From the NCBI GenBank assembly GCA_036556325.1, contig DATBJR010000142.1, forward strand, positions 1-10,324: DNA of 10,324 nucleotides. The letters run 5' to 3'. A program made the translations under genes and the position numbers. The stretch comes from DASSCW01 sp036556325 (GTDB taxonomy: Bacteria > Chloroflexota > Limnocylindria > QHBO01). Below are positions 4,985 to 10,324 of this stretch, piece after piece. Position 1 is the first letter of the stretch. The number at the start of each line of letters is the position of its first letter. Under the pieces are notes generated by a model, which saw only the letters and a list, made by a program, of their open reading frames with translations, was not told the DNA's origin and searched no databases.

Positions 4985-6610
4985 GTGCTGGCGCCGGATG
5001 ACGCGGAGGTCGAGGCCTATCTCGAGCAGGCCCTGCACGCGGCCCTTCCGGATCGACCGGCTGCCGCAGCCGAGCCCGAGACCGTCATCGTGCTCGACTT
5101 CGGCAGCCAGTTCGCGCAGCTCATCGCGCGCCGCATCCGTGAGCTGAACGTCTACTCCGAGCTGCTGCCGCACGACACGCCATGGGCGGAGATCGAACGG
5201 CGCGCGCCGAAGGCGATCGTCCTGTCCGGCGGTCCGTCATCGGTCTATGACGCCGATGCGCCGAAGGCGGACCCGGCCATCTGGTCCGGCCGGATCCCAG
5301 TGCTGGGCATCTGCTACGGCCTGCAGCTCATGGCCCACGAGCTGGGTGGCGAGGTGGCACCCAGCGACCGGCGCGAGTACGGTCCGGCATCGGTCCAGAT
5401 CACCGCCGAGGACGGCCTCTTCCGTGGCATCGATCGCGAGCAGCCGGTGTGGATGAGCCACGGCGACTCGATCCTGCGCCCGCCGGACGGATTCCTGCCG
5501 TCCGCCCAGAGCGACTCCACCGCCTTCGCCGGCCTCTACGACCCGGAACGGCGCCTCTACGGCATCCAGTTCCACCCGGAGGTGGCCCACACGCCCCGCG
5601 GACGCGACATCCTGCGCAACTTCGTGGTCGACATCGCGGGGGCCACCCAGTCATGGACGCCGGCGAGCTTCGTGGAGACCACGGTCGCCGACATCCGGGA
5701 GCGGGTCGGCACCGGGCGCGCCATCTGCGCGCTGTCGGGCGGGGTGGACTCGGCGGTGGCCGCGACCCTGGTGCATCGGGCCATCGGCGACGGGCTGACG
5801 TGCATCTACGTCGACCACGGGCTCATGCGCAAGCGGGAGTCGGAGCTGCTGCGGACCACCTTCGCCGAGCACCTGGGCATGCGGCTGGTGATGGTCGATG
5901 CGCAGGACCGATTCCTCCGCCGCCTTGCGGGCATCGAGGATCCGGAGGAGAAGCGCCGCATCATCGGCGACGAGTTCATCCGGGTCTTCGAAGAGGAGGC
6001 CGCCAAGCTCGGTGAGATCGACTTCCTCGTGCAGGGCACGCTCTATCCCGATGTCATCGAGTCGAAGACCGCCGAGACCAAGGCGGCAGCCAAGATCAAG
6101 ACCCACCACAACGTCGGTGGCCTGCCGGCCGACCTGCGCTTCGCGCTGATCGAGCCGCTGCGCTACCTGTTCAAGGACGAGGTGCGCCGCGTCGGGTCGG
6201 AGCTGGGGCTGCCGGAGGCGATGGTCCTGCGCCAGCCGTTTCCCGGCCCGGGCCTCGCCATCCGGATCATCGGCGAGGTCACCGCCGAGCGGCTCGAGAC
6301 GCTGCGCGAGGCAGATTGGATCGTGATCGACGAGATCAAGGGCGCCGGCCTGTATCGGTCCCTGTGGCAGTCGTTCGCCATCCTGACGCCGGTGCGCAGC
6401 GTGGGCGTGATGGGCGACGGCCGAACCTACGCCAACGTGGTCGCCATCCGCGCGGTCACCTCGGACGACGGCATGACGGCCGATTGGGCGCGGCTGCCCT
6501 ACGAGCTGTTGGCGAAGATCTCGTCACGCATCGTGAACGAGGTGCGCGGGGTGAACCGCGTGGTCTACGACATCAGCTCCAAGCCGCCGGCCACCATCGA
6601 GTGGGAGTAG
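4985..6610 (+). CDS. guaA: GMP synthase (glutamine-hydrolysing)
   Basis: This enzyme converts XMP to GMP using ATP and ammonia released from glutamine, the last step of the guanine branch. The product is 541 residues from GTG 4985. Domains: a poorly conserved N-terminal extension (1-33); a class I glutamine amidotransferase domain starting VIVLDFGSQFAQLIARR, with triad Cys110 (GICYGLQ), His197 and Glu199 (QFHPEV); an ATP pyrophosphatase domain with P-loop SGGVDS (251-256); and a C-terminal dimerisation domain with KIKTHHNVGG, LRQPFPGPGLAIRIIGE and a C-terminal SKPPATIEWE. Every catalytic block is intact. Family members normally start within about ten residues of VIVLDFG, so the extension is unusual. 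The frame remains open up to 4874 without ATG or GTG. No Shine-Dalgarno is well placed: GGGGAGG at 4957-4963 is over 20 nt away. The start is therefore uncertain. It is functionally linked to purA and guaB3 upstream. Confidence 0.97.
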   Translation: MLAPDDAEVEAYLEQALHAALPDRPAAAAEPETVIVLDFGSQFAQLIARRIRELNVYSELLPHDTPWAEIERRAPKAIVLSGGPSSVYDADAPKADPAIWSGRIPVLGICYGLQLMAHELGGEVAPSDRREYGPASVQITAEDGLFRGIDREQPVWMSHGDSILRPPDGFLPSAQSDSTAFAGLYDPERRLYGIQFHPEVAHTPRGRDILRNFVVDIAGATQSWTPASFVETTVADIRERVGTGRAICALSGGVDSAVAATLVHRAIGDGLTCIYVDHGLMRKRESELLRTTFAEHLGMRLVMVDAQDRFLRRLAGIEDPEEKRRIIGDEFIRVFEEEAAKLGEIDFLVQGTLYPDVIESKTAETKAAAKIKTHHNVGGLPADLRFALIEPLRYLFKDEVRRVGSELGLPEAMVLRQPFPGPGLAIRIIGEVTAERLETLREADWIVIDEIKGAGLYRSLWQSFAILTPVRSVGVMGDGRTYANVVAIRAVTSDDGMTADWARLPYELLAKISSRIVNEVRGVNRVVYDISSKPPATIEWE

Positions 6611-6639
6611 GCCCGACCCTCAGGATCGCCTGACGGCAT

Positions 6640-6681
6640 CCAACGGGGAAGAAGAGGGCATTTCTCGAGCCAAATTCCCCG
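6640..6681. repeat. TTCCCC-motif repeat, copy 1 (left outer)
   Basis: CCAACGGGGAAG at 6640-6651 is the exact reverse complement of 7634-7645 beyond the secreted-protein gene. Read on the minus strand, the surrounding bases also partly match copy 3 (GCC, 7 variable bases, then the 12-mer, then two bases and GCC). A second TTCCCCG at 6675-6681 pairs with CGGGGAA 6644-6650, so this copy can form a hairpin with a 24-nt loop. Confidence 0.55.
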
Positions 6682-6704
6682 GAAATCGCCGCTCGGCGAG
6701 CACC

Positions 6705-6752
6705 GCGGGGACGCTGGGGCCGGAACTTCCCCGTTCGTCGCCCCGCAGCGAT
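6705..6752. repeat. TTCCCC-motif repeat, copy 2 (inner)
   Basis: Bases 6719-6752 match 7626-7660 over about 34 positions with roughly five differences: both read GGCC(G/A)GAACTTCCCCGTT, one variable base, GTCGCCCCG, then GCGAT. This copy has the same orientation as copy 3 and is inverted relative to copy 1 (AACGGGGAAG 6642-6651 pairs with CTTCCCCGTT 6726-6735). It can fold through GCGGGG 6705-6710 with CCCCGC 6741-6746. Confidence 0.6.
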
Positions 6753-6774
6753 CAGAGGGTGAGTCTTGGGATCT

Positions 6775-6806
6775 GCGAGGGACCCCGACCGATCGAGGTC
6801 CCTCGC
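6775..6806. terminator. Strong hairpin between convergent guaA and secreted-protein genes
   Basis: GCGAGGGACC (6775-6784) pairs perfectly with GGTCCCTCGC (6797-6806), 10 bp. After one mismatch, three more pairs (CGA/TCG) close a 4-nt loop. It lies between the converging 3' ends of guaA and the secreted-protein gene, the right position for a bidirectional terminator. There is no T-tract on either side, so termination efficiency is uncertain. Confidence 0.6.
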
Positions 6807-6832
6807 GAACGTGCTGGTGCGAAGTTGTGCTC

Positions 6833-7489
6833 CTAGCAGGAGCCTTCCGAATCGCAGCCCTTGGTCGGCGAGTTGCTCTTTGTGTAGAGCTTCCCACTGC
6901 CGAGCGTGATGTCGTCGAGATCGTAGGTGCCAGGCTGCTCCTCAATGAAGAACGTGTACGCCACCCGTTGCTCTGGGTTTGCCGCTGCGTACTCGGCCCA
7001 CGCACTCGTCGTCGCCGTCCCGAAGTACTGCCCGCCGGTCGTCCCCGTTACGAAGAACGAGCAGTCGGCGGACTGCCACCCGGTGAAGTCTGACCGCTGC
7101 CAAGCCCCACCGCTGACGGCGATATCGCGGTGGCAGTAATGAGAGTCCAGATAGGCGATGTCGCCGTTCACGAAGATGACCGAGATGCGTTGGCCGATCA
7201 GATCCGGGTTCGTGGCCCGGTAGTTGAAGCTGAGGTTCTTCACCCGGCTGACCGACTTGTCCAGGTTGAGTGATGCCTTGCTGTACACGGCGAGGTACTC
7301 GCCCGGGTCGAGGATGATGCGCAGCAGCTTGGAGTCCGCCTCCGTGGGCGAGTCATCGCCCGCCATCCAGGTGTGGGTACCGAGGCCTTCGTAGATCAGC
7401 CGGTGGCGCGATCCATCCGCGAACGTTGCCGACGCCGTCAGCGCGAGCACCGTCAGCGCAGCAACCATCGCCAGACCGAGTCGTCTCAT
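6833..7489 (-). CDS. Secreted protein of unknown function
   Basis: The product is 218 residues with a clear Sec signal peptide: Arg2-Arg3, a hydrophobic core (about 5-18) and an Ala-rich cleavage site, likely after Ala24 (SATFA before DGS). The mature domain appears beta-rich, with alternating segments such as LLRIILDPGEYLAVYS, RISVIFVNGDIAYL and VAYTFFIEEQPGTYDLDDITLG. The last resembles the 'DD.t.G' end of jelly-roll/galactose-binding-like folds, but I cannot name a family. Cysteines lie at 119, 143, 212 and 218 (the very last residue), compatible with two disulfides. ATG 7489 is chosen over an upstream TTG because GGGAGGG sits 6 nt before it, the only strong Shine-Dalgarno in the window. 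Its codons look less GC-biased than its neighbours', and related repeats flank it, so it may be acquired DNA. Confidence 0.75.
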   Translation of the reverse strand: MRRLGLAMVAALTVLALTASATFADGSRHRLIYEGLGTHTWMAGDDSPTEADSKLLRIILDPGEYLAVYSKASLNLDKSVSRVKNLSFNYRATNPDLIGQRISVIFVNGDIAYLDSHYCHRDIAVSGGAWQRSDFTGWQSADCSFFVTGTTGGQYFGTATTSAWAEYAAANPEQRVAYTFFIEEQPGTYDLDDITLGSGKLYTKSNSPTKGCDSEGSC

Positions 7490-7568
7490 CGGTGTCCCTC
7501 CCAACTGCGGAAGCTCGGTCTCGCCATTGGCTCAGCGCGGCGGAACGGCGACCGTCAGCACATCGCGC

Positions 7569-7598
7569 GTCATAGCCTGCCCCGTTGACAGGAGTAAA
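7569..7598 (-). promoter_or_regulatory. Putative promoter for the secreted-protein gene
   Basis: On the minus strand, TTTACT (7598-7593) and TATGAC (7574-7569) are separated by 18 nt. Each matches four of six consensus bases. The pair lies about 80 bp upstream of ATG 7489, leaving a leader that carries the GGGAGGG ribosome binding site. It is the only gene here with both -35/-10-like boxes and a good Shine-Dalgarno. Confidence 0.35.
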
Positions 7599-7612
7599 CG
7601 CCCAGCGGTCAA

Positions 7613-7660
7613 GCGACCAAGCGGTGGCCAGAACTTCCCCGTTGGTCGCCCCGTCGCGAT
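7613..7660. repeat. TTCCCC-motif repeat, copy 3 (right outer), in a perfect hairpin
   Basis: GCGACCAA (7613-7620) pairs with TTGGTCGC (7642-7649). The 21-nt loop carries GGTGGCCAGAACTTCCCC. The 7626-7660 stretch is a direct repeat of copy 2 (6719-6752), and 7634-7645 is the exact inverse of copy 1 (6640-6651). The three copies bracket the secreted-protein gene over about 1 kb. Confidence 0.6.
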
Positions 7661-7729
7661 GCGCTGGGAGACGGCGGTCAGCGGGTTCGACTCGCTGTCA
7701 GGTGGAGAAGAAGGAACGCCGCCGACACC

Positions 7730-7745
7730 TGGCCGCTGGCGGCCA
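7730..7745 (-). terminator. Short GC-rich palindrome downstream of the MOSC gene
   Basis: TGGCCGC and GCGGCCA are perfect complements separated by only two bases, so the usable stem is about 6 bp with a 4-6-nt loop. It lies 25 bp past the MOSC stop in its direction of transcription. No T-tract follows, so a terminator role is weakly supported. Confidence 0.25.
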
Positions 7746-7770
7746 CGATCCGCAGCGTCCTGAACACTTG

Positions 7771-8304
7771 TCAGGCCGAGATGCGCTCGATGGGGTCGCC
7801 GAGCCGGACCGTCCCGCCACTGATCACCCGGCAGTTCGCGCCACGCAGCCGTCGGTCGCGCCAGTGGCGCCAGTTCACCCAGCGCAGCGCGTCCTGCCCG
7901 AACCGCCCGCTGAACTTGCTACAGCCGGTGTGCGGCGTGGCCGACACCTCCAGCACCGCCTCGCCGATGCGCAGCCGGCTCCCGGCGGGCAGGTTGTCGA
8001 CGCTGATGTCGTAGTCGACCAGGATGTTGTCGCCGGCCTCGTGGAGCGGCTGCTCGCCGGCGGCGACGAGCTCGGCGACGCCGGCCATCATCAGGGTCAC
8101 CTGCGCCTCCGGATCGGGCGCGTGGTCGATGGCCCGCGACCAGCGGTCGCCGACCAGTCCCTCCTCCACCGTGACCTCGACCGCGGCCGGCGTCTCGTGC
8201 TCGCCGGGCGCTCGGCGTACGCAGAGCAGTCGCACGGTGCCGCGCTGGCGCGGCGGTGGGGCAGCGGCCGACCACAGGTCCTCGAGCTCGTCGAAGGTGC
8301 GCAT
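7771..8304 (-). CDS. MOSC domain-containing protein
   Basis: The product is 177 residues, a stand-alone MOSC (Moco sulfurase C-terminal) domain. Family marks are the early VEEGLVGDRW segment (46-54), QVTLMMAGVAELVAA (68-82), a GDNILVDYDISVDNLPAGSRLRIGEAVLEVS core (91-121) and the conserved-cysteine block TPHTGCSKFSGRFG with Cys128, the residue thought to carry sulfur or ligate molybdenum cofactor. The final RGANCRVISGGTVRLGD is also typical. Such proteins are predicted to transfer sulfur to metal cofactors or to bind Moco, as in the YiiM/mARC group. The partner oxidoreductase is not in the window. ATG 8304 is preferred to ATG 8313 because TAGAAT overlaps the latter and lies 7 nt upstream of the former. 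It is divergent from the UPF0182 gene. Confidence 0.92.
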   Translation of the reverse strand: MRTFDELEDLWSAAAPPPRQRGTVRLLCVRRAPGEHETPAAVEVTVEEGLVGDRWSRAIDHAPDPEAQVTLMMAGVAELVAAGEQPLHEAGDNILVDYDISVDNLPAGSRLRIGEAVLEVSATPHTGCSKFSGRFGQDALRWVNWRHWRDRRLRGANCRVISGGTVRLGDPIERISA

Positions 8305-8311
8305 GGACCGC

Positions 8312-8317
8312 ATTCTA
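8312..8317 (-). promoter_or_regulatory. Putative -10 element of a leaderless promoter for the MOSC gene
   Basis: On the minus strand TAGAAT, a five-of-six match to TATAAT, ends 7 nt before ATG 8304. This places the predicted transcription start at the start codon. There is no Shine-Dalgarno upstream. Confidence 0.5.
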
Positions 8318-8337
8318 CGGATGTCGCCGCCTGCCGC

Positions 8338-8343
8338 TACGAT
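8338..8343 (+). promoter_or_regulatory. Putative -10 element for the UPF0182 gene
   Basis: TACGAT ends 10 nt before GTG 8354 and overlaps an in-frame ATG at 8342. Only 20 bp separate it from the oppositely directed MOSC -10, so the two promoters would overlap back to back. Confidence 0.4.
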
Positions 8344-8353
8344 GCGCGCACCC

Positions 8354-10324
8354 GTGTCAACCTGGTTCGACAAGCTCCTCGAAGAGCTGCAGCGCCGCCA
8401 GGCCGAGCAGGACGCGCGCCGCGAGGGACGGCCGTTGCCGCGCCGGCCCCGAGGCTTCAACGGCGGCGGAGGCAGCGACGGCGACGACGGCGACGTGCCG
8501 CCACCGGATGACCGACCCGTTCGCTTCCCCGGTCCGCGGCGGCCCGGTGGGTCCCCCCGGCGCTGGCTGCTCTGGACGATCGCCGTGGTCGTCCTCCTCT
8601 TCCTGTTCGGCGTTGTCGGCAGGGTGGTGGACCTCGCCACCGACCTGATGTGGTACGGCGCGCTGGACCTCACCGGCGTGCTGACCACGCGGCTGTGGAC
8701 CCAGGTGGCGCTGTTCGCAATCGGCTTCGTGGCCTTCGCCATCCCGGCCGCGGCCAGCATCTGGCTGGCGCGCCGCATCGCGCCGCAGGTGCCCATCCGG
8801 CGCATCGGCCAGTTCGAGGTGCCCGATGCCTCGCGGGCGGTGACGGTCGGCCTGCTGGTCGTGGCCGTCGTGCTGGCGCTGGTGTCGGCAGGTGCCTGGA
8901 GCGCGAGCTGGCAGACGGTGCTCATGTTCCTGAATGGCGGCTCGTTCGGGGTCAACGACGCCCACTTCGGGCGCGATGTCGGCTTCTACGTCTTCGGCCT
9001 GCCGTTCTGGCGCTTCCTGCAGGGCTGGGCCGTGGTCAGCCTGGTGGCCATCCTGCTGCTGACCCTGGGCGCCTATGCCGCCGGTGCGCTGCGCTGGCAG
9101 TTCCGCCTGACGGCGCCGGTCCGCGCGCACATGTCGGTGCTCGGCGCGGTGCTGCTGGCGGTCATCGCGGTCGGGTACCAGCTCGACATCTTCGACCTGT
9201 CGTTCTCGACCCGCGGCATGGGCGCCGGGCTGGTGGGCGCCAGCTACACCGATCTCAACGCCCAGCAGCCGGCCTACGTCGCCCTGACCTTCGTGGCCGG
9301 GCTGGCGGCGGTGCTGGTGCTGGCCAACACCTGGTTCCGGACGCTGTGGCTCATCGGCCTGTCGGTGGCCGGCTGGTTCGTGCTGTCGATCGTCGTGGGC
9401 GGGCTGATCCCGGCCGGCGTCCAGGCGCTGCAGGTCAGCCCCAACGAGCTGGCCGTCGAACGGCCGCAGATCGCGGCCAACATCGGGGCCACCCGGGCGG
9501 CCTTCGGCCTGGATGCCATCACCCAGCAGCCGTTCACCGGTTCGAAGCCGCTGACGCGTGAGCTCTTCACCGACAACCGGGCGACGCTCCAGAACCTGCG
9601 ACTGTGGGATTACCGGCCGCTGCACGACACGATCACCCAGACCCAGATCCTGCGCTCGTACTACGAGTTCGCCGACGTCGACATCGACCGCTACCAGTTC
9701 TCCGGCGCCGAGCGCCAGGTCATGCTGTCGGGCCGGGAGCTGGCGGCGCCGGAGGGCCAGACCTGGACCAACGAGCACCTCTTCTACACCCACGGCTACG
9801 GCGTGGTGGTGGTGCCCGTCAACGCCGTGACGCCGGAGGGCCAGCCGGACTATCTGGTGTCCGGCATCAACCAGCAGGGCCAGCTGCAGATCGACCAGCC
9901 GCGCATCTACTTCGGCGAGACGCCGTCCAGCTACGTGGTGACCGGGACGCAGACCCCGGAGTTCGACTACCCGGTGGGCGCCGACCAGAACGCCACCACC
10001 ACGTGGTCCGGCAAGACGGGCGTGGGCATCGGCAACTTCTTCAGCAAGCTGCTGTGGGCGATGCGGCTGAGCGATCTCAACCTGCTGATCAGCAATCAGC
10101 TGACCGACTCGTCGCAGATCCTGTTCCGACGCTCGCTGCAGGAGCGGGTCCAGGCGGTGGCGCCCTTCCTCACCTATGACCGCGACCCCTACCTGGTGAG
10201 CGCCGACGGCCGCCTGGTGTGGGTCTGGGACGCCTACACCACCACCGACCGCTACCCGAACGCGCAGCCGCTGGACAGCGAGCTGTTCACCGGCATGAAC
10301 TACGTGCGCAACAGCGTCAAGGTC
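8354..10324 (+). CDS. UPF0182 family multi-pass membrane protein, 3'-truncated by the window edge
   Basis: The frame stays open for 657 codons to the window end; family members are usually about 900-1000 residues, so the C-terminal third is missing. The N-terminus is cytosolic-looking: an amphipathic helix WFDKLLEELQRRQAEQ, a Gly/Asp-rich then Pro/Arg-rich linker to about residue 70. About seven hydrophobic segments follow, beginning at WLLWTIAVVVLLFLFGVVG (about 71-89) and ending with LWLIGLSVAGWFVLSIVVGG. A large extracytoplasmic domain comes next. Family signatures: ELAVERPQIAANIGATRAAF, NLRLWDYRPLHDTITQTQ, SYYEFADVDIDRY, then TNEHLFYTHGYGVVVVPVN and FGETPSSYVV. The biochemical function is unknown for the family. 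GTG 8354 is used because of its position after TACGAT; ATG 8342 in the same frame would add four residues. Confidence 0.95.
   Translation, partial: MSTWFDKLLEELQRRQAEQDARREGRPLPRRPRGFNGGGGSDGDDGDVPPPDDRPVRFPGPRRPGGSPRRWLLWTIAVVVLLFLFGVVGRVVDLATDLMWYGALDLTGVLTTRLWTQVALFAIGFVAFAIPAAASIWLARRIAPQVPIRRIGQFEVPDASRAVTVGLLVVAVVLALVSAGAWSASWQTVLMFLNGGSFGVNDAHFGRDVGFYVFGLPFWRFLQGWAVVSLVAILLLTLGAYAAGALRWQFRLTAPVRAHMSVLGAVLLAVIAVGYQLDIFDLSFSTRGMGAGLVGASYTDLNAQQPAYVALTFVAGLAAVLVLANTWFRTLWLIGLSVAGWFVLSIVVGGLIPAGVQALQVSPNELAVERPQIAANIGATRAAFGLDAITQQPFTGSKPLTRELFTDNRATLQNLRLWDYRPLHDTITQTQILRSYYEFADVDIDRYQFSGAERQVMLSGRELAAPEGQTWTNEHLFYTHGYGVVVVPVNAVTPEGQPDYLVSGINQQGQLQIDQPRIYFGETPSSYVVTGTQTPEFDYPVGADQNATTTWSGKTGVGIGNFFSKLLWAMRLSDLNLLISNQLTDSSQILFRRSLQERVQAVAPFLTYDRDPYLVSADGRLVWVWDAYTTTDRYPNAQPLDSELFTGMNYVRNSVKV

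Noticed and set aside
4956..5147. ATG-started 63-codon frame preceding guaA
   Set aside because: It is out of frame with guaA, Ser/Arg/Pro-rich and overlaps the guaA amidotransferase start.
6611..6832. Structured region after guaA considered as an ncRNA or tRNA
   Set aside because: No tRNA cloverleaf, no recognised RNA family and no promoter; repeat copies and one hairpin account for the visible structure.
7585..7590. TTGACA on the plus strand as a -35 box
   Set aside because: No -10-like hexamer lies 16-18 bp downstream and no plus-strand gene follows.
8357..9793. 478-codon open frame on the minus strand opposite the UPF0182 gene
   Set aside because: Its composition (His/Arg/Gln/Gly-rich, no motifs) is that of an antisense shadow in GC-rich DNA; the plus-strand frame carries clear UPF0182 signatures.
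1..10324. CRISPR array, toxin-antitoxin, phage or defence genes
   Set aside because: No regularly spaced repeats and no matching protein motifs were seen on either strand.

Overview
The window is a GC-rich bacterial chromosomal segment, densely packed with genes. Codon third positions are mostly G or C, and Shine-Dalgarno sequences are largely absent. Several genes instead have a TANNNT (-10-like) hexamer 6-10 nt before the start codon, as expected for leaderless mRNAs. The gene set fits a GC-rich, Gram-positive-like or Chloroflexota-type lineage: PurA with an EGQLG variant loop, a CBS-less GuaB3, a UPF0182 membrane protein, and an AlkZ/HTH_42 protein. Candidatus Limnocylindria-like Chloroflexota is my best guess from memory of such sequences. 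It is an inference, not something the sequence proves.

Layout. 1-1008 (+) is the 3' part of purA (adenylosuccinate synthetase). A possible 25-codon ORF overlaps its stop by ATGA, then comes a Cys-rich lipoprotein (1089-1619, +). guaB3 (1702-2862, +) is an IMP dehydrogenase-family enzyme without CBS domains. Its stop codon overlaps the start of an HTH_42/AlkZ-like DNA glycosylase-family gene (to 3905, +) that appears to have lost a canonical start codon. An NTF2/SnoaL-like gene (3923-4315, +) and a GyrI-like effector-binding gene (4312-4818, -) converge and share a CTAG stop palindrome. guaA (4985-6610, +) encodes GMP synthase. After guaA lies a repeat-bearing intergenic region with a strong hairpin, then a secreted protein of unknown function (6833-7489, -), then a second repeat-bearing intergenic region. 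A MOSC-domain gene (7771-8304, -) and a UPF0182 membrane-protein gene (8354 to the window end, +) are transcribed divergently from a 49-bp gap.

How the genes fit together. purA sends IMP to AMP, an IMP dehydrogenase sends IMP to XMP, and guaA turns XMP into GMP. The left two thirds is therefore an IMP branch-point neighbourhood with small accessory genes interspersed. GuaB3 is the only IMPDH-family protein visible here.

Most notable points: (i) a repeat family with a TTCCCCGTT core, in hairpin contexts and in both orientations, flanks the orphan secreted-protein gene with 12-bp perfect outer inverted repeats about 1 kb apart; (ii) the AlkZ-like gene has GTA where its start should be; (iii) leaderless-type promoters recur. 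I found no clearly new multi-gene system, CRISPR array, tRNA or rRNA.
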